From assembly GCA_015207365.1 (NCBI GenBank), contig JADEXA010000031.1, forward strand, positions 1 through 64,000: 64,000 bases of DNA, written 5' to 3'. This stretch comes from Vacuolonema iberomarrocanum LEGE 07170 (GTDB lineage: Bacteria; Cyanobacteriota; Cyanobacteriia; Elainellales; Elainellaceae). Shown piece after piece: positions 39,499-47,909 of the stretch. Under the pieces are notes generated by a model, which was given only the letters and a program-made list of their open reading frames with translations, did not search any database and was not told the origin of the DNA. The stretch's first letter is position 1, and every line of letters begins with the position of its first letter. The position numbers and the translations under genes were made by a program.

Positions 39499-42276
39499 AT
39501 GTCACCTTCTGACCCATTCACCATTACTAACCGGCCTAGCCGCAAAAAACTGACGCTGCGATCGCTCTTGGTCGTCCCATTTGTCCTTCCGATTTTTGCT
39601 GCTGTGGGACTCACCGGCTATTTTTCCTTGCGAAATGGGCAGAAGGCCGTCAATGATGTGGCCAGCCAGTTACGCCAAGAAATGAGCGATCGCATCGATC
39701 TGCAAGTCTTAAGTTACCTGGAAAAACCATACATTGTGCAGCGGGTCATTGCTACTCAGATCGAAAATGAGCAACTTGACCTCAGCGATGTGACTCAGAT
39801 GGAACGCACCTTCTGGCAACTCGTTCAACAAGACATCGTTGAGAGTATTCAAATTGGTCTCGCAGATGGGTCGAGTATTCTCGCCTACAAAGACCCAGAT
39901 GGCAGTGTGAGAAGTGGGGTTGGTGACAAAGACAATCTTCCTTTACGTACCATTTATAGATTAAATGAGCAAGGTGAACGGGTAGAGCAATTGGGCGAGG
40001 CATCTGAGTTCGACCCCCGCGCTCGTCCCTGGTATCAGGGCGTACAAGCTTCTGGACAACCTTCCTGGACTGCACCCTTTTTGGGCAGAGCCCAATACTC
40101 CCCTACGCTCGCCCTTGCTCAGCCTCTCTACGGCTTTGACGGTCAACTGTTGGGAGCGGTCAACAGTTCTTTGGGGGTTGGCCAAATTCACGATTTTTTG
40201 CGTGGACTAGAAATTGGTCAAACTGGGCAAGTCTTCATTATTGATCGCTCAGGTAACCTGATTGCCAGTTCAACCATAGCTGAACCCTATCTCATCGACC
40301 GAGAAGAGCGGAAGATGGAGCAAATTACTGCGGTTGATTCCGAAAATCCTATCATCCAGTCGACAGCACAGGCCGCACTGGCTCAGTTTGGATCTTTCAG
40401 CGACCTTGCTCAAGACCAACAGTTTGAGTTCAATCTCGACAATCAGCGCCAGTTTGTGCAAGTTTCCAGCATCCAAGACGGAAATGGGATTGATTGGCTC
40501 AGTGTGGTCGTGGTGCCAGAATCCGATTTCATGGCTCAAATCAACGCCAACACTCGCACAACGGTCTTGCTCTGCCTGGGTGCGCTGGTAGCATCAACAG
40601 CCTTTGGGCTATTGATCTCACGTTCGATTATCCGGCCCATTTCTCGCATTAAAACGGCTAGTGAGGCCATTAGTTCTGGCCAATTAGACCAACGGGTACA
40701 GGCAGAAGGAATTGTAGAGTTAGAATCCCTAGCCAATGCCTTTAACCAAATGGCTAGCCAACTCAAAACCTCCTTCGTGGATCTAGAGCGGCGGGTGGAA
40801 GAGCGCACGGCTGAACTGCAAGCCGCTAAAATCGCTGCCGACAACGCCAACCAGTCCAAGAGCGAGTTTCTGGCCAATATGAGTCACGAACTCCGTACGC
40901 CCCTCAACGGCATTCTGGGTTATTCTCAAATCCTGCAACGCTCTAAATATTTGCCAAGCAAGGAGCGCAAGGGTGTCGGCATTATCGAGCAATGCGGCTC
41001 TCACTTGTTAATGCTGATCAACGACATTCTCGATCTATCTAAAATCGAAGCTCGCAAGTTAGACCTCAATCCCAGCGAGTTTCATTTCCCGTCATTTTTG
41101 CAAAGTGTGGCTGAAATTTGCCGCATCCGAGCAGAACAAAAAGGTGTTGCCTTTATCTATCAGGCCGACGAAGAGCTTCCTACTGGCATTCGAACTGATG
41201 AAAAACGCCTGCGCCAAGTGTTGATTAATCTGCTGGGCAACGCGATTAAATTTACTGATAACGGCAATGTTACTTTCTTGATTGAAGTCCTAGCAACGAC
41301 CACAAAAGTTGTTGAGGCAGAATCCATCAATGTTCACACATTACGGTTCTCCGTAAAAGATACGGGTGTGGGCATGACCTCAGAACAACTTTCGAAAATA
41401 TTTCTGCCCTTTGAGCAGGTAGGAGATACCAAGAAGCAATCCGAAGGAACAGGATTAGGGCTGGCTATTAGCCAAAGGATTATGGCCTTGATGCATAGCC
41501 AGCTCCAAGTCCAGAGTGAAATGGGGCAAGGCAGTACCTTCTGGTTTGAGGTGGAAGTGCCCGAAGCAAAAGAGTGGGCGATCGCTTCTAGAAACCTGAA
41601 GCAGGGAACAATTGTTGGCTACGAGGGTGAGCCCCGCACCATTTTAGTGGTTGACGATCGCTGGGAAAATCGCTCTGTTGTTATGAGTTTGCTGGAGCCT
41701 CTGGGCTTTCAGATCATCGAGGCCAAGAATGGACAGGAAGGGTGGGATGCTGCTCTTACCCATTCCCCCGACGCTATCATCACCGATTTAATGATGCCTG
41801 TCATGGATGGGTATCAACTGCTGGAGCAGCTTCGGACATCCGAGCCGTTGAAAGATGTTGTGGCGATCGCCTCGTCTGCCAGTGTGTTTGAGAGTAATCA
41901 ACACGAAGCGATCGAGGCTGGAGCCGATATTTTTCTATCGAAACCTTTGCAAGCAGACGAATTGCTACAACAGTTGCAAGAATTACTCAAGCTGGAATGG
42001 GTTTACGAAGTAGATCCCGCTGTACCATCCGCACCAATCGCTGGACAAAGGCCTAGTAGCCTGTCATCCGGGGATTTTATTTCACCGGATCAGGACGTCT
42101 TAGAACAACTCCATACCCTCATTCAAGACGGTGATACTCAGGGCATTTTAGAAGTGGCTGAACAACTTGCGGTGGCAGATGACACGCTGGCTCCATTTGC
42201 GGAACAGGTGACACAACTAACCACTAGCTTCCAGCTTAAGCCCTTACAAAAGCTCATTGAACAGTATCTGGGCTAA
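39499..42276 (+). CDS. Hybrid sensor histidine kinase with Cache sensor
   Basis: This 925-residue membrane sensor has TM1 at about 22-42 (LLVVPFVLPIFAAVGLTGYF) and a periplasmic double-Cache region (about 45-335: FDPRARPWYQGV, FIIDRSGNLIASS). TM2 (VLLCLGALVASTAFGLLI) and HAMP (SRSIIRPISRIKTASEAI) follow, then a coiled coil and HisKA with the phospho-His (EFLANMSHELRTPLNGIL). The HATPase has N (LINLLGNAIKFTDNG), G1 (VKDTGVGM) and G2 (GTGLGLAIS) boxes. A receiver domain (TILVVDDRWENRSVVM, ITDLMMPVMDGYQ, Lys in LSKPL) precedes a C-terminal helical extension. It senses an extracellular small molecule. It is followed at 32 bp by a second kinase. Confidence 0.92.
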   Translation: MSPSDPFTITNRPSRKKLTLRSLLVVPFVLPIFAAVGLTGYFSLRNGQKAVNDVASQLRQEMSDRIDLQVLSYLEKPYIVQRVIATQIENEQLDLSDVTQMERTFWQLVQQDIVESIQIGLADGSSILAYKDPDGSVRSGVGDKDNLPLRTIYRLNEQGERVEQLGEASEFDPRARPWYQGVQASGQPSWTAPFLGRAQYSPTLALAQPLYGFDGQLLGAVNSSLGVGQIHDFLRGLEIGQTGQVFIIDRSGNLIASSTIAEPYLIDREERKMEQITAVDSENPIIQSTAQAALAQFGSFSDLAQDQQFEFNLDNQRQFVQVSSIQDGNGIDWLSVVVVPESDFMAQINANTRTTVLLCLGALVASTAFGLLISRSIIRPISRIKTASEAISSGQLDQRVQAEGIVELESLANAFNQMASQLKTSFVDLERRVEERTAELQAAKIAADNANQSKSEFLANMSHELRTPLNGILGYSQILQRSKYLPSKERKGVGIIEQCGSHLLMLINDILDLSKIEARKLDLNPSEFHFPSFLQSVAEICRIRAEQKGVAFIYQADEELPTGIRTDEKRLRQVLINLLGNAIKFTDNGNVTFLIEVLATTTKVVEAESINVHTLRFSVKDTGVGMTSEQLSKIFLPFEQVGDTKKQSEGTGLGLAISQRIMALMHSQLQVQSEMGQGSTFWFEVEVPEAKEWAIASRNLKQGTIVGYEGEPRTILVVDDRWENRSVVMSLLEPLGFQIIEAKNGQEGWDAALTHSPDAIITDLMMPVMDGYQLLEQLRTSEPLKDVVAIASSASVFESNQHEAIEAGADIFLSKPLQADELLQQLQELLKLEWVYEVDPAVPSAPIAGQRPSSLSSGDFISPDQDVLEQLHTLIQDGDTQGILEVAEQLAVADDTLAPFAEQVTQLTTSFQLKPLQKLIEQYLG

Positions 42277-42308
42277 TTTTCCACCCTTCTATAAAAAGTT
42301 AAGTTTCT

Positions 42309-43580
42309 ATGTCAGCAATGGTAAATCCTGGATTTGTACTAATCGTAGACGACAATCCCACTAACCTAGCGGTATTGTCTGAGGCTTTGAGCAGTGCTGA
42401 TTTTCGTTTCCGGGTGGCAACGGATGGCGAAAGCGCTCTTGCTCAGGTTGTGCGCAATCGGCCTGAGCTAATTTTGCTCGATGTGCAGATGCCTGGAATC
42501 GATGGCTTTGAAACCTGTCGACGGCTCAAAGCCAATCCCGACACCCAAGCGATTCCTGTGATTTTTACTACTGCACTGTCGGATACAGAGAGCAAAGCAA
42601 AGGGGTTTGCTGTAGGGGCAGTGGACTATATTCCAAAACCCTTTGACCAAGCCGAGGTTCTCGCTCGATTGCAGGTACATTTGCAACTGAAACTCCTGAC
42701 AGACTCTTTGGAGCAACAAGTCAGCGATCGCACAGCTGCGCTCCAACAAATGCAGGTGCAACTTGTGCAGCAGGAGAAGTTGTCCAGCCTAGGGGAAATG
42801 ATGGCTGGTATCGCTCACGAAATCAATAATCCTGTTAACTTCATTGCCAGTAATATCTCGCCACTCAAAGAATACATCACGGGTATTACAGAGATCCTAA
42901 GCCTCTACCAACAGGAACATTTAGCTCCCTCGCCACAGTTGAAAGATGCGATTGAAGAGCTTGATTTAGAATTTGTGCTGGAAGATATCGCAAAGATTCT
43001 TGACTCTTTTGCGTTAGGCACAGAACGCATTGGAGGAATTTCCAGATCGCTGCGGATGTTTGCACGTTCAGATAGTGAAACTAAAACGCCAGTCGACTTA
43101 CATGCTGGGCTAGATAGCACTTTAATGATTTTGCAACATCGCCTCAAAGGAAAGGGCGATCGCCGCGCAATTGAAGTCCTCAAATCCTATGGCGACCTGC
43201 CACCCATTCCCTGTTATCCAGGGCCAATGAATCAGGTATTCATGAATCTTTTAGCGAATGCTATTGATGCCATTGAAGATGCGGTTGCCCAAGAAAAGTT
43301 ACAAGATCCGATTCCGCAGATTTATATTACAACCCAGATTGTTGATCAAACGGCGGTGATTCAAATCGCAGATAATGGGATGGGTCTGCCTGAATCTATC
43401 CAAAAGCATGCATTTACCCCCCTGTTTACCACGAAGTCAGCCGATAAAGGCACAGGTCTAGGATTGGCGATCGCTCATCAAATTGTCGTTGAGAAACATC
43501 AAGGCACTCTCACGGTAAATTCTCAAATGGGGAAAGGAGCAGAGTTTGCGATCAAACTTCCCATTGTTCCAGCAACATAA
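42309..43580 (+). CDS. Response regulator-histidine kinase
   Basis: This 423-residue soluble protein has an N-terminal receiver (FVLIVDDNPTNLAVLSEAL, phospho-acceptor Asp in ELILLDVQMPGIDGFE, Lys in YIPKPFDQ), a short coiled coil (LTDSLEQQVSDRTAALQQMQ), a HisKA variant with MMAGIAHEINNPVNFIASN (phospho-His), and an HATPase with MNQVFMNLLANAIDAI, IADNGMGLPE and GTGLGLAIAH. It lies 32 bp after the hybrid kinase and is probably its downstream phosphorelay partner. No DNA-binding output domain is present, so the output lies elsewhere. Confidence 0.9.
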   Translation: MSAMVNPGFVLIVDDNPTNLAVLSEALSSADFRFRVATDGESALAQVVRNRPELILLDVQMPGIDGFETCRRLKANPDTQAIPVIFTTALSDTESKAKGFAVGAVDYIPKPFDQAEVLARLQVHLQLKLLTDSLEQQVSDRTAALQQMQVQLVQQEKLSSLGEMMAGIAHEINNPVNFIASNISPLKEYITGITEILSLYQQEHLAPSPQLKDAIEELDLEFVLEDIAKILDSFALGTERIGGISRSLRMFARSDSETKTPVDLHAGLDSTLMILQHRLKGKGDRRAIEVLKSYGDLPPIPCYPGPMNQVFMNLLANAIDAIEDAVAQEKLQDPIPQIYITTQIVDQTAVIQIADNGMGLPESIQKHAFTPLFTTKSADKGTGLGLAIAHQIVVEKHQGTLTVNSQMGKGAEFAIKLPIVPAT

Positions 43581-43676
43581 AAGCCACACTGCATCGAAGG
43601 GTATGGAAGGATGTTCTGAGCTTCTAAGGTGATAGATCGGTAGTGCCTTCTGCAAGATATTCAGGCTAAGATCAGC

Positions 43677-43712
43677 GAGTGCATTCCAGTCTTGCAAGAC
43701 TGGAATGCACTC
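43677..43712. repeat. 36-bp perfect palindrome
   Basis: GAGTGCATTCCAGTCTTG followed directly by its exact complement CAAGACTGGAATGCACTC, with no loop. It lies 97 bp after the two-component pair and could form a cruciform or a terminator hairpin. No other copy is seen here. Confidence 0.85.
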
Positions 43713-44007
43713 ATCGCTTTTCCGGAGGTCAGCCCTCGGCAAAACTAAGGGGCATCCAGAAGCATACGGAGCCCATGACTTTTGAAACTCTCCAATTCGT
43801 TTTTTCTGTCGATTGGTGTAGTTGGCGATCGCCCTCACTCAACCCAAACCCACTACTAGATGAAGCGTTTATAGTAGAGTCATTTCAAAAACTAATTGCC
43901 TGTCTCAAGCCATGCCAACAATCCTTGAGCTAGATGGGCAGATTGGATCAATTAAAAAGTAGTTTGAGTTGAAGAATGTGACAGACAGCAGCATCTTTTC
44001 TCAGAGT

Positions 44008-44115
44008 TAAGTTGGCAGGTGCAATTAAACCTAAAACCTTAAAACCCTGTGCCGCCCGCAGCGCGGGCGGCACAGGGTTTTAAGGGTCTGGTTTTTCATC
44101 ATGCCGAGCTACTTA
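44008..44115. repeat. MITE family 2, copy c
   Basis: TAAGTTGGCAGG ... GAGCTACTTA. The hairpin stem reads AAACCCTGTGCCGCCCGC with matching complement: where copies a and b have AAAAACCTG, both arms changed together here. The rest of 43581-44256 holds the palindrome at 43677 and a weak R2-like repeat at about 44130-44230, and no clear gene. Confidence 0.88.
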
Positions 44116-44256
44116 TACGTCAAATATTGTGGGTAAGTCCCTGCTAATCGGGCTGTTATTAAGTAAAAGCGATCGCTAGGATCTACACTGCTGGAGCTTA
44201 GCAGTTAATCCTGACATTGAATATATGGTTTGGATCCCAACAATGAGAGCAGGTCA

Positions 44257-44808
44257 ATGAGAGACAAACGATTCATTGCCGTTCACCGAGGTGGGCCGCT
44301 TGATCGAGGTCGGCACTATTTGCTGGCTACTTGGGCAGCAGATTGTGCAGAGCATGTCTTGCCTCTTTTCGAAAAGAACAGCCATGACGATGCGCCACGC
44401 AATGCGATCAAAGTCGGGAGGATATGGGCAAAAGATGAGATCCGTGTCGGTGACGCTCAAAACGCTTCGATTGCAGCACACACTGCCGCACGGAATACGA
44501 AAGAGCCTGCTGCTATTGCGGCTGCACGCTCTGCTGGCCATGCGGTGGCGACTGCCCACTTTGCAGATCATTCCTTAGGAGCAGCCTACTATGCGCTACA
44601 AGCAATCGAGGCAACATCAAAACCGATCCATGACGAATACAAATGGCAGATAGAGCGGCTTCCTGATCCGGTTCGACGCTTGGTCATATCGGCCTTTGAG
44701 CATCGGTATCCAAAGCTCTGGGGAAGATTGACTGCCGATAGTCAAATGTCAATAAATATCAAACAAGACGCTGTAGCGGATTCCACTTTCCATAATCAAC
44801 CCAAGTAG
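44257..44808 (+). CDS. Putative immunity protein (Imm-5-like)
   Basis: This 183-residue protein begins MRDKRFIAVHRGGPLDRGRHYLLATWAADCAEHVLPLFE, then has IRVGDAQNASIAAHTAARNTKEPAAIAAARSAGHAVATAHFADHSLGAAYYALQAI and ends around EYKWQIERLPDPVRRL. This pattern, with HRGG near the start and AGHAVATAHFADHS in the middle, is that of predicted immunity proteins associated with polymorphic toxins. No toxin gene is adjacent, so it may be an orphan immunity gene protecting against competitors. ATG 44257 follows GAGCAGGT. Weak R2-like sequence upstream links it to the accessory genes at 15-22 kb. Confidence 0.7.
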   Translation: MRDKRFIAVHRGGPLDRGRHYLLATWAADCAEHVLPLFEKNSHDDAPRNAIKVGRIWAKDEIRVGDAQNASIAAHTAARNTKEPAAIAAARSAGHAVATAHFADHSLGAAYYALQAIEATSKPIHDEYKWQIERLPDPVRRLVISAFEHRYPKLWGRLTADSQMSINIKQDAVADSTFHNQPK

Positions 44809-44975
44809 ACGTAGGTGGCGGTTGAAAGAAGTTGGCGTTGGTAAAACCCGTCTGAAAGACGTAAAGATCGACATCGATAATTTGCCAGAAAATTCATTGA
44901 GCTAGCCCAACACTTCGGGGGGCAGATCGTCATCAATCGCCCATGATAAGTAGACAGCCATAAATAAACTTTGGT

Positions 44976-45055
44976 GTAGGGTGCTGTTGGGCGAAGCCGT
45001 AACGCACCATCTAGCAAGGCTCTGATGCGTTACGGCTTCGCCTAACACATCCTAC
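44976..45055. repeat. Palindromic element with GCGAAGCCGTAACGCA arms
   Basis: GTAGGGTGCTGTTGGGCGAAGCCGTAACGCACCAT is answered by GATGCGTTACGGCTTCGCCTAACACATCCTAC, a long imperfect inverted repeat of about 80 bp. This hairpin type is common between cyanobacterial genes. The rest of 44809-45209 shows no gene. Confidence 0.8.
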
Positions 45056-45209
45056 GAGAAATAAAGGCCACTTACTTAAATGGTCCAATTGATTTTGCTG
45101 GCGATCCAGGGAATTCAAACTAGTGTAGTGCCGTGCCAAAGAGGAAAGAAGGTACCCCAGATGCTGTCTGCTTTGCGGCGGAGCTTCACCTGGGGCATTT
45201 TCATTACCT

Positions 45210-46595
45210 TTAGTACTTGTAGCTATCGGTCTTAAATGGCCCACTCATCGGCACGTTGATGTACTTGGCTTGGGCTTCGGTCAGTTGGGTCATAACACCC
45301 CCAAAGCCTTCCACCATATAACGAGCGACTTCTTCGTCTAGGTGCTTAGGAAGCACTTCAACGGTAATTGATGCAGCTTTTTCGGTCGGCGACTGGTCGG
45401 CAAACTTGCGCTCAAACAGAAACATTTGTGCCAAGACTTGGTTCGCAAATGATCCGTCCATGATGCGGGAGGGGTGCCCTGTGGCATTCCCCAAGTTGAC
45501 CAAGCGACCTTCAGCCAGCAATAGTAAGAAATCATTCTTGTCTTCGCTGCGATACACCTGATGCACTTGGGGTTTTACCTCTTCCCAACGCCAGGTCTGC
45601 CGCATGAATGCGGTGTCAATTTCGTTGTCAAAGTGGCCGATGTTGCAGACGACAGCCCCGCGCTTGAGGGCTTGAAGCATTTGGGCATTACAGACATTGA
45701 CATTGCCCGTTGCGGTGACCAGAAGGTCAGTGTTCGCCAGCAGCGCGGTGTTGATGCTAGCAGCGGTGCCATCATTTTTACCGTCGATGTAAGGAGAAAC
45801 AACTTCAAAGCCATCCATGCATGCCTGCATCGCGCAAATCGGATCACATTCGGCGACTTTGACAATCATGCCCTCTTGACGCAAAGAGGCGGCTGAACCC
45901 TTACCGACATCACCATATCCAATCACAAGGGCTTTCTTACCCGCCATCAGATGGTCGGTGGCTCGCTTGACGGCATCGTTCAAGCTATGGCGACAGCCGT
46001 ATTTGTTGTCATTTTTGGCTTTAGTAATGGAGTCGTTGACGTTGATGGCCGGAACTTTCAGCTCCCGGGTCTCCAACATTTCCAGTAGTCGATGCACGCC
46101 CGTGGTCGTCTCTTCGGTAATGCCATGAATGCGATCCAGCATTTCTGGATACTTTTCATGGATGTAGCCGGTCAGGTCGCCGCCATCATCCAAAATCATA
46201 TTGGCATCCCACAGCTCACCCTCAGAGGTGCGGCAGGTTTGCTCGATACACCACATGTACTCTTCTTCGGTTTCCCCTTTCCAGGCAAAAACCGGTACCC
46301 CTGCAACCGCGATCGCCGCTGCGGCATGATTTTGAGTTGAGAAGATATTACAAGACGACCACCGCACCTCTGCACCAAGTGCTTCCAGGGTTTCAATCAA
46401 TACAGCTGTTTGAATCGTCATGTGGATACAACCAATGATCTTGGCCCCGGCTAGGGGCTTAGTATCTTGGTATTTATGACGAATGGCCATCAATGCGGGC
46501 ATCTCGCTTTCAGCGATCGCAATTTCTTTGCGTCCCCAGTCAGCCAAATTAATATCGGCAACTTTGTAGTCTTGCTTGAGAACTTGTGCAGTCAT
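45210..46595 (-). CDS. ahcY: Adenosylhomocysteinase
   Basis: This 461-residue NAD-dependent enzyme splits S-adenosylhomocysteine to adenosine and homocysteine, relieving product inhibition of methyltransferases. It has GCIHMTIQTAVLIETL, the NAD-binding Rossmann motif VIGYGDVGKGSAASL, GNVNVCNAQML and a C-terminal FKTDSYKY. It carries the roughly 40-residue insertion seen in proteobacterial and eukaryotic-like long forms (e.g. the loop around LLEMLETRELKVPAIN), and its sequence looks proteobacterial rather than like the shorter cyanobacterial enzyme. AAGGA precedes the ATG. It is the last gene of the betaine operon, 43 nt after metK. Confidence 0.93.
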   Translation of the reverse strand: MTAQVLKQDYKVADINLADWGRKEIAIAESEMPALMAIRHKYQDTKPLAGAKIIGCIHMTIQTAVLIETLEALGAEVRWSSCNIFSTQNHAAAAIAVAGVPVFAWKGETEEEYMWCIEQTCRTSEGELWDANMILDDGGDLTGYIHEKYPEMLDRIHGITEETTTGVHRLLEMLETRELKVPAINVNDSITKAKNDNKYGCRHSLNDAVKRATDHLMAGKKALVIGYGDVGKGSAASLRQEGMIVKVAECDPICAMQACMDGFEVVSPYIDGKNDGTAASINTALLANTDLLVTATGNVNVCNAQMLQALKRGAVVCNIGHFDNEIDTAFMRQTWRWEEVKPQVHQVYRSEDKNDFLLLLAEGRLVNLGNATGHPSRIMDGSFANQVLAQMFLFERKFADQSPTEKAASITVEVLPKHLDEEVARYMVEGFGGVMTQLTEAQAKYINVPMSGPFKTDSYKY

Positions 46596-46638
46596 TAGAT
46601 TCCTTTGATTTTTGTGTACAGGTCGTTGAGATGATTGC

Positions 46639-47793
46639 TTAGAGCGCAGCTTTTAAGATATCCGCTTTATCGGTCTTTTCCCAGGTCATATCGGGCAACT
46701 CGCGGCCAAAATGACCGTAGGCTGCGGTCTGACGGTAAATCGGGCGGCGCAAGTCCAACATATCGATTAACCCCTGGGGGCGTAGGTCAAAATGCTCCCT
46801 CACGAGCTGGGAAATGCGATCGTCTGAAACCTTACCGGTGCCAAAGGTGTTAATCGAGATGGATGTAGGCTCTGATACCCCAATGGCATAGGATACTTGG
46901 ATTTCGCATTTATCAGCCAGCCCCGCCGCAACAATATTTTTGGCAACATAGCGCCCCGCATACGCTGCCGAGCGATCCACCTTAGATGGGTCTTTGCCCG
47001 AAAATGCCCCACCCCCATGACGGGCCATACCGCCATAGGTATCGACAATGATTTTTCTTCCCGTTAGACCACAGTCTCCCACCGGACCACCAATGATAAA
47101 TTGACCCGTAGGATTGATGTGATACTGCGTTTCCAAATGGAACCAGTCCTTTGGAAGTACGGGCTTGATAATCTCTTCCATGACGGCCTCTCGAATGGTC
47201 CCTAGATCAGTATCGGGATCATGTTGAGTAGAGAGTACAACCGCTTCTACAGCCACTGGCTTCCCCGATTCATAGCGGAGGGTTACCTGACTTTTGGCAT
47301 CGGGACGCAGCCAGGGAAGACGATTGTTCTTACGGAGCTCAGCCTGACGTTCCACCAAGCGATGGGCGTAGTAAATCGGTGCTGGCATCAAAACATCGGT
47401 TTCGTTGGTAGCATAGCCAAACATCAGACCTTGATCGCCAGCTCCCAGATCCTTGTTTGCTGCTTCATCAACACCCATGGCAATGTCCGCAGACTGTTTG
47501 CCAATGGCATTGAGAACCGCACAAGAAGCGCCATCAAAGCCGACATCAGAGCTCATGTAACCGATATCTAGAATGACCGCTCGAACCACTTCCTCCAAAT
47601 CGACATAGGTGTCCGTGCGCACTTCTCCAGCAACGACGACCATCCCTGTTTTGACCAAGGTTTCAACCGCTACTCGAGCATGGCGATCGTCCTTCAGAAT
47701 GGCATCTAAAATGGCATCAGAAATTTGATCGGCCATTTTGTCGGGATGTCCGGCTGAGACAGACTCGGACGTAAAAATGCTGTACTCACTCAT
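46639..47793 (-). CDS. metK: S-adenosylmethionine synthetase
   Basis: This 384-residue enzyme makes SAM from methionine and ATP. It shows TSESVSAGHPDKMADQISDAI, GAGDQGLMFGYATNETD (signature 1), LPWLRPDAKSQVTL, GGPVGDCGLTGRKIIVDTYG and GGGAFSGKDPSKVDRSAAY (signature 2), ending WEKTDKADILKAAL. The wording of these motifs closely follows gammaproteobacterial MetK, and the protein is shorter than typical cyanobacterial MetK, suggesting horizontal acquisition as a second copy. A start three codons upstream (47802) is possible. It lies between the betaine methyltransferase and ahcY, supplying SAM for the three methylations of glycine. Confidence 0.94.
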   Translation of the reverse strand: MSEYSIFTSESVSAGHPDKMADQISDAILDAILKDDRHARVAVETLVKTGMVVVAGEVRTDTYVDLEEVVRAVILDIGYMSSDVGFDGASCAVLNAIGKQSADIAMGVDEAANKDLGAGDQGLMFGYATNETDVLMPAPIYYAHRLVERQAELRKNNRLPWLRPDAKSQVTLRYESGKPVAVEAVVLSTQHDPDTDLGTIREAVMEEIIKPVLPKDWFHLETQYHINPTGQFIIGGPVGDCGLTGRKIIVDTYGGMARHGGGAFSGKDPSKVDRSAAYAGRYVAKNIVAAGLADKCEIQVSYAIGVSEPTSISINTFGTGKVSDDRISQLVREHFDLRPQGLIDMLDLRRPIYRQTAAYGHFGRELPDMTWEKTDKADILKAAL

Positions 47794-47909
47794 AATGTTC
47801 ATTCGGGATGAATATTTGTTCCGGGCAACTCCACAGGCTAGGCAAACAATTGCGTAACTAGACCTGTTTGGTGCCTATTCAATCAATAGTAAGCGAAAGA
47901 ACGGCTGGG

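Noticed and set aside
44976..45055. GTTGGGC...CCTAACA hairpin as an attC site
   Set aside because: Box order is inverted and the arms are long and uniform, as in a common cyanobacterial palindromic repeat.
47803..47909. SAM or SAH riboswitch before metK
   Set aside because: The spacer is only about 110 nt and I could not build the conserved core of any known SAM/SAH riboswitch.
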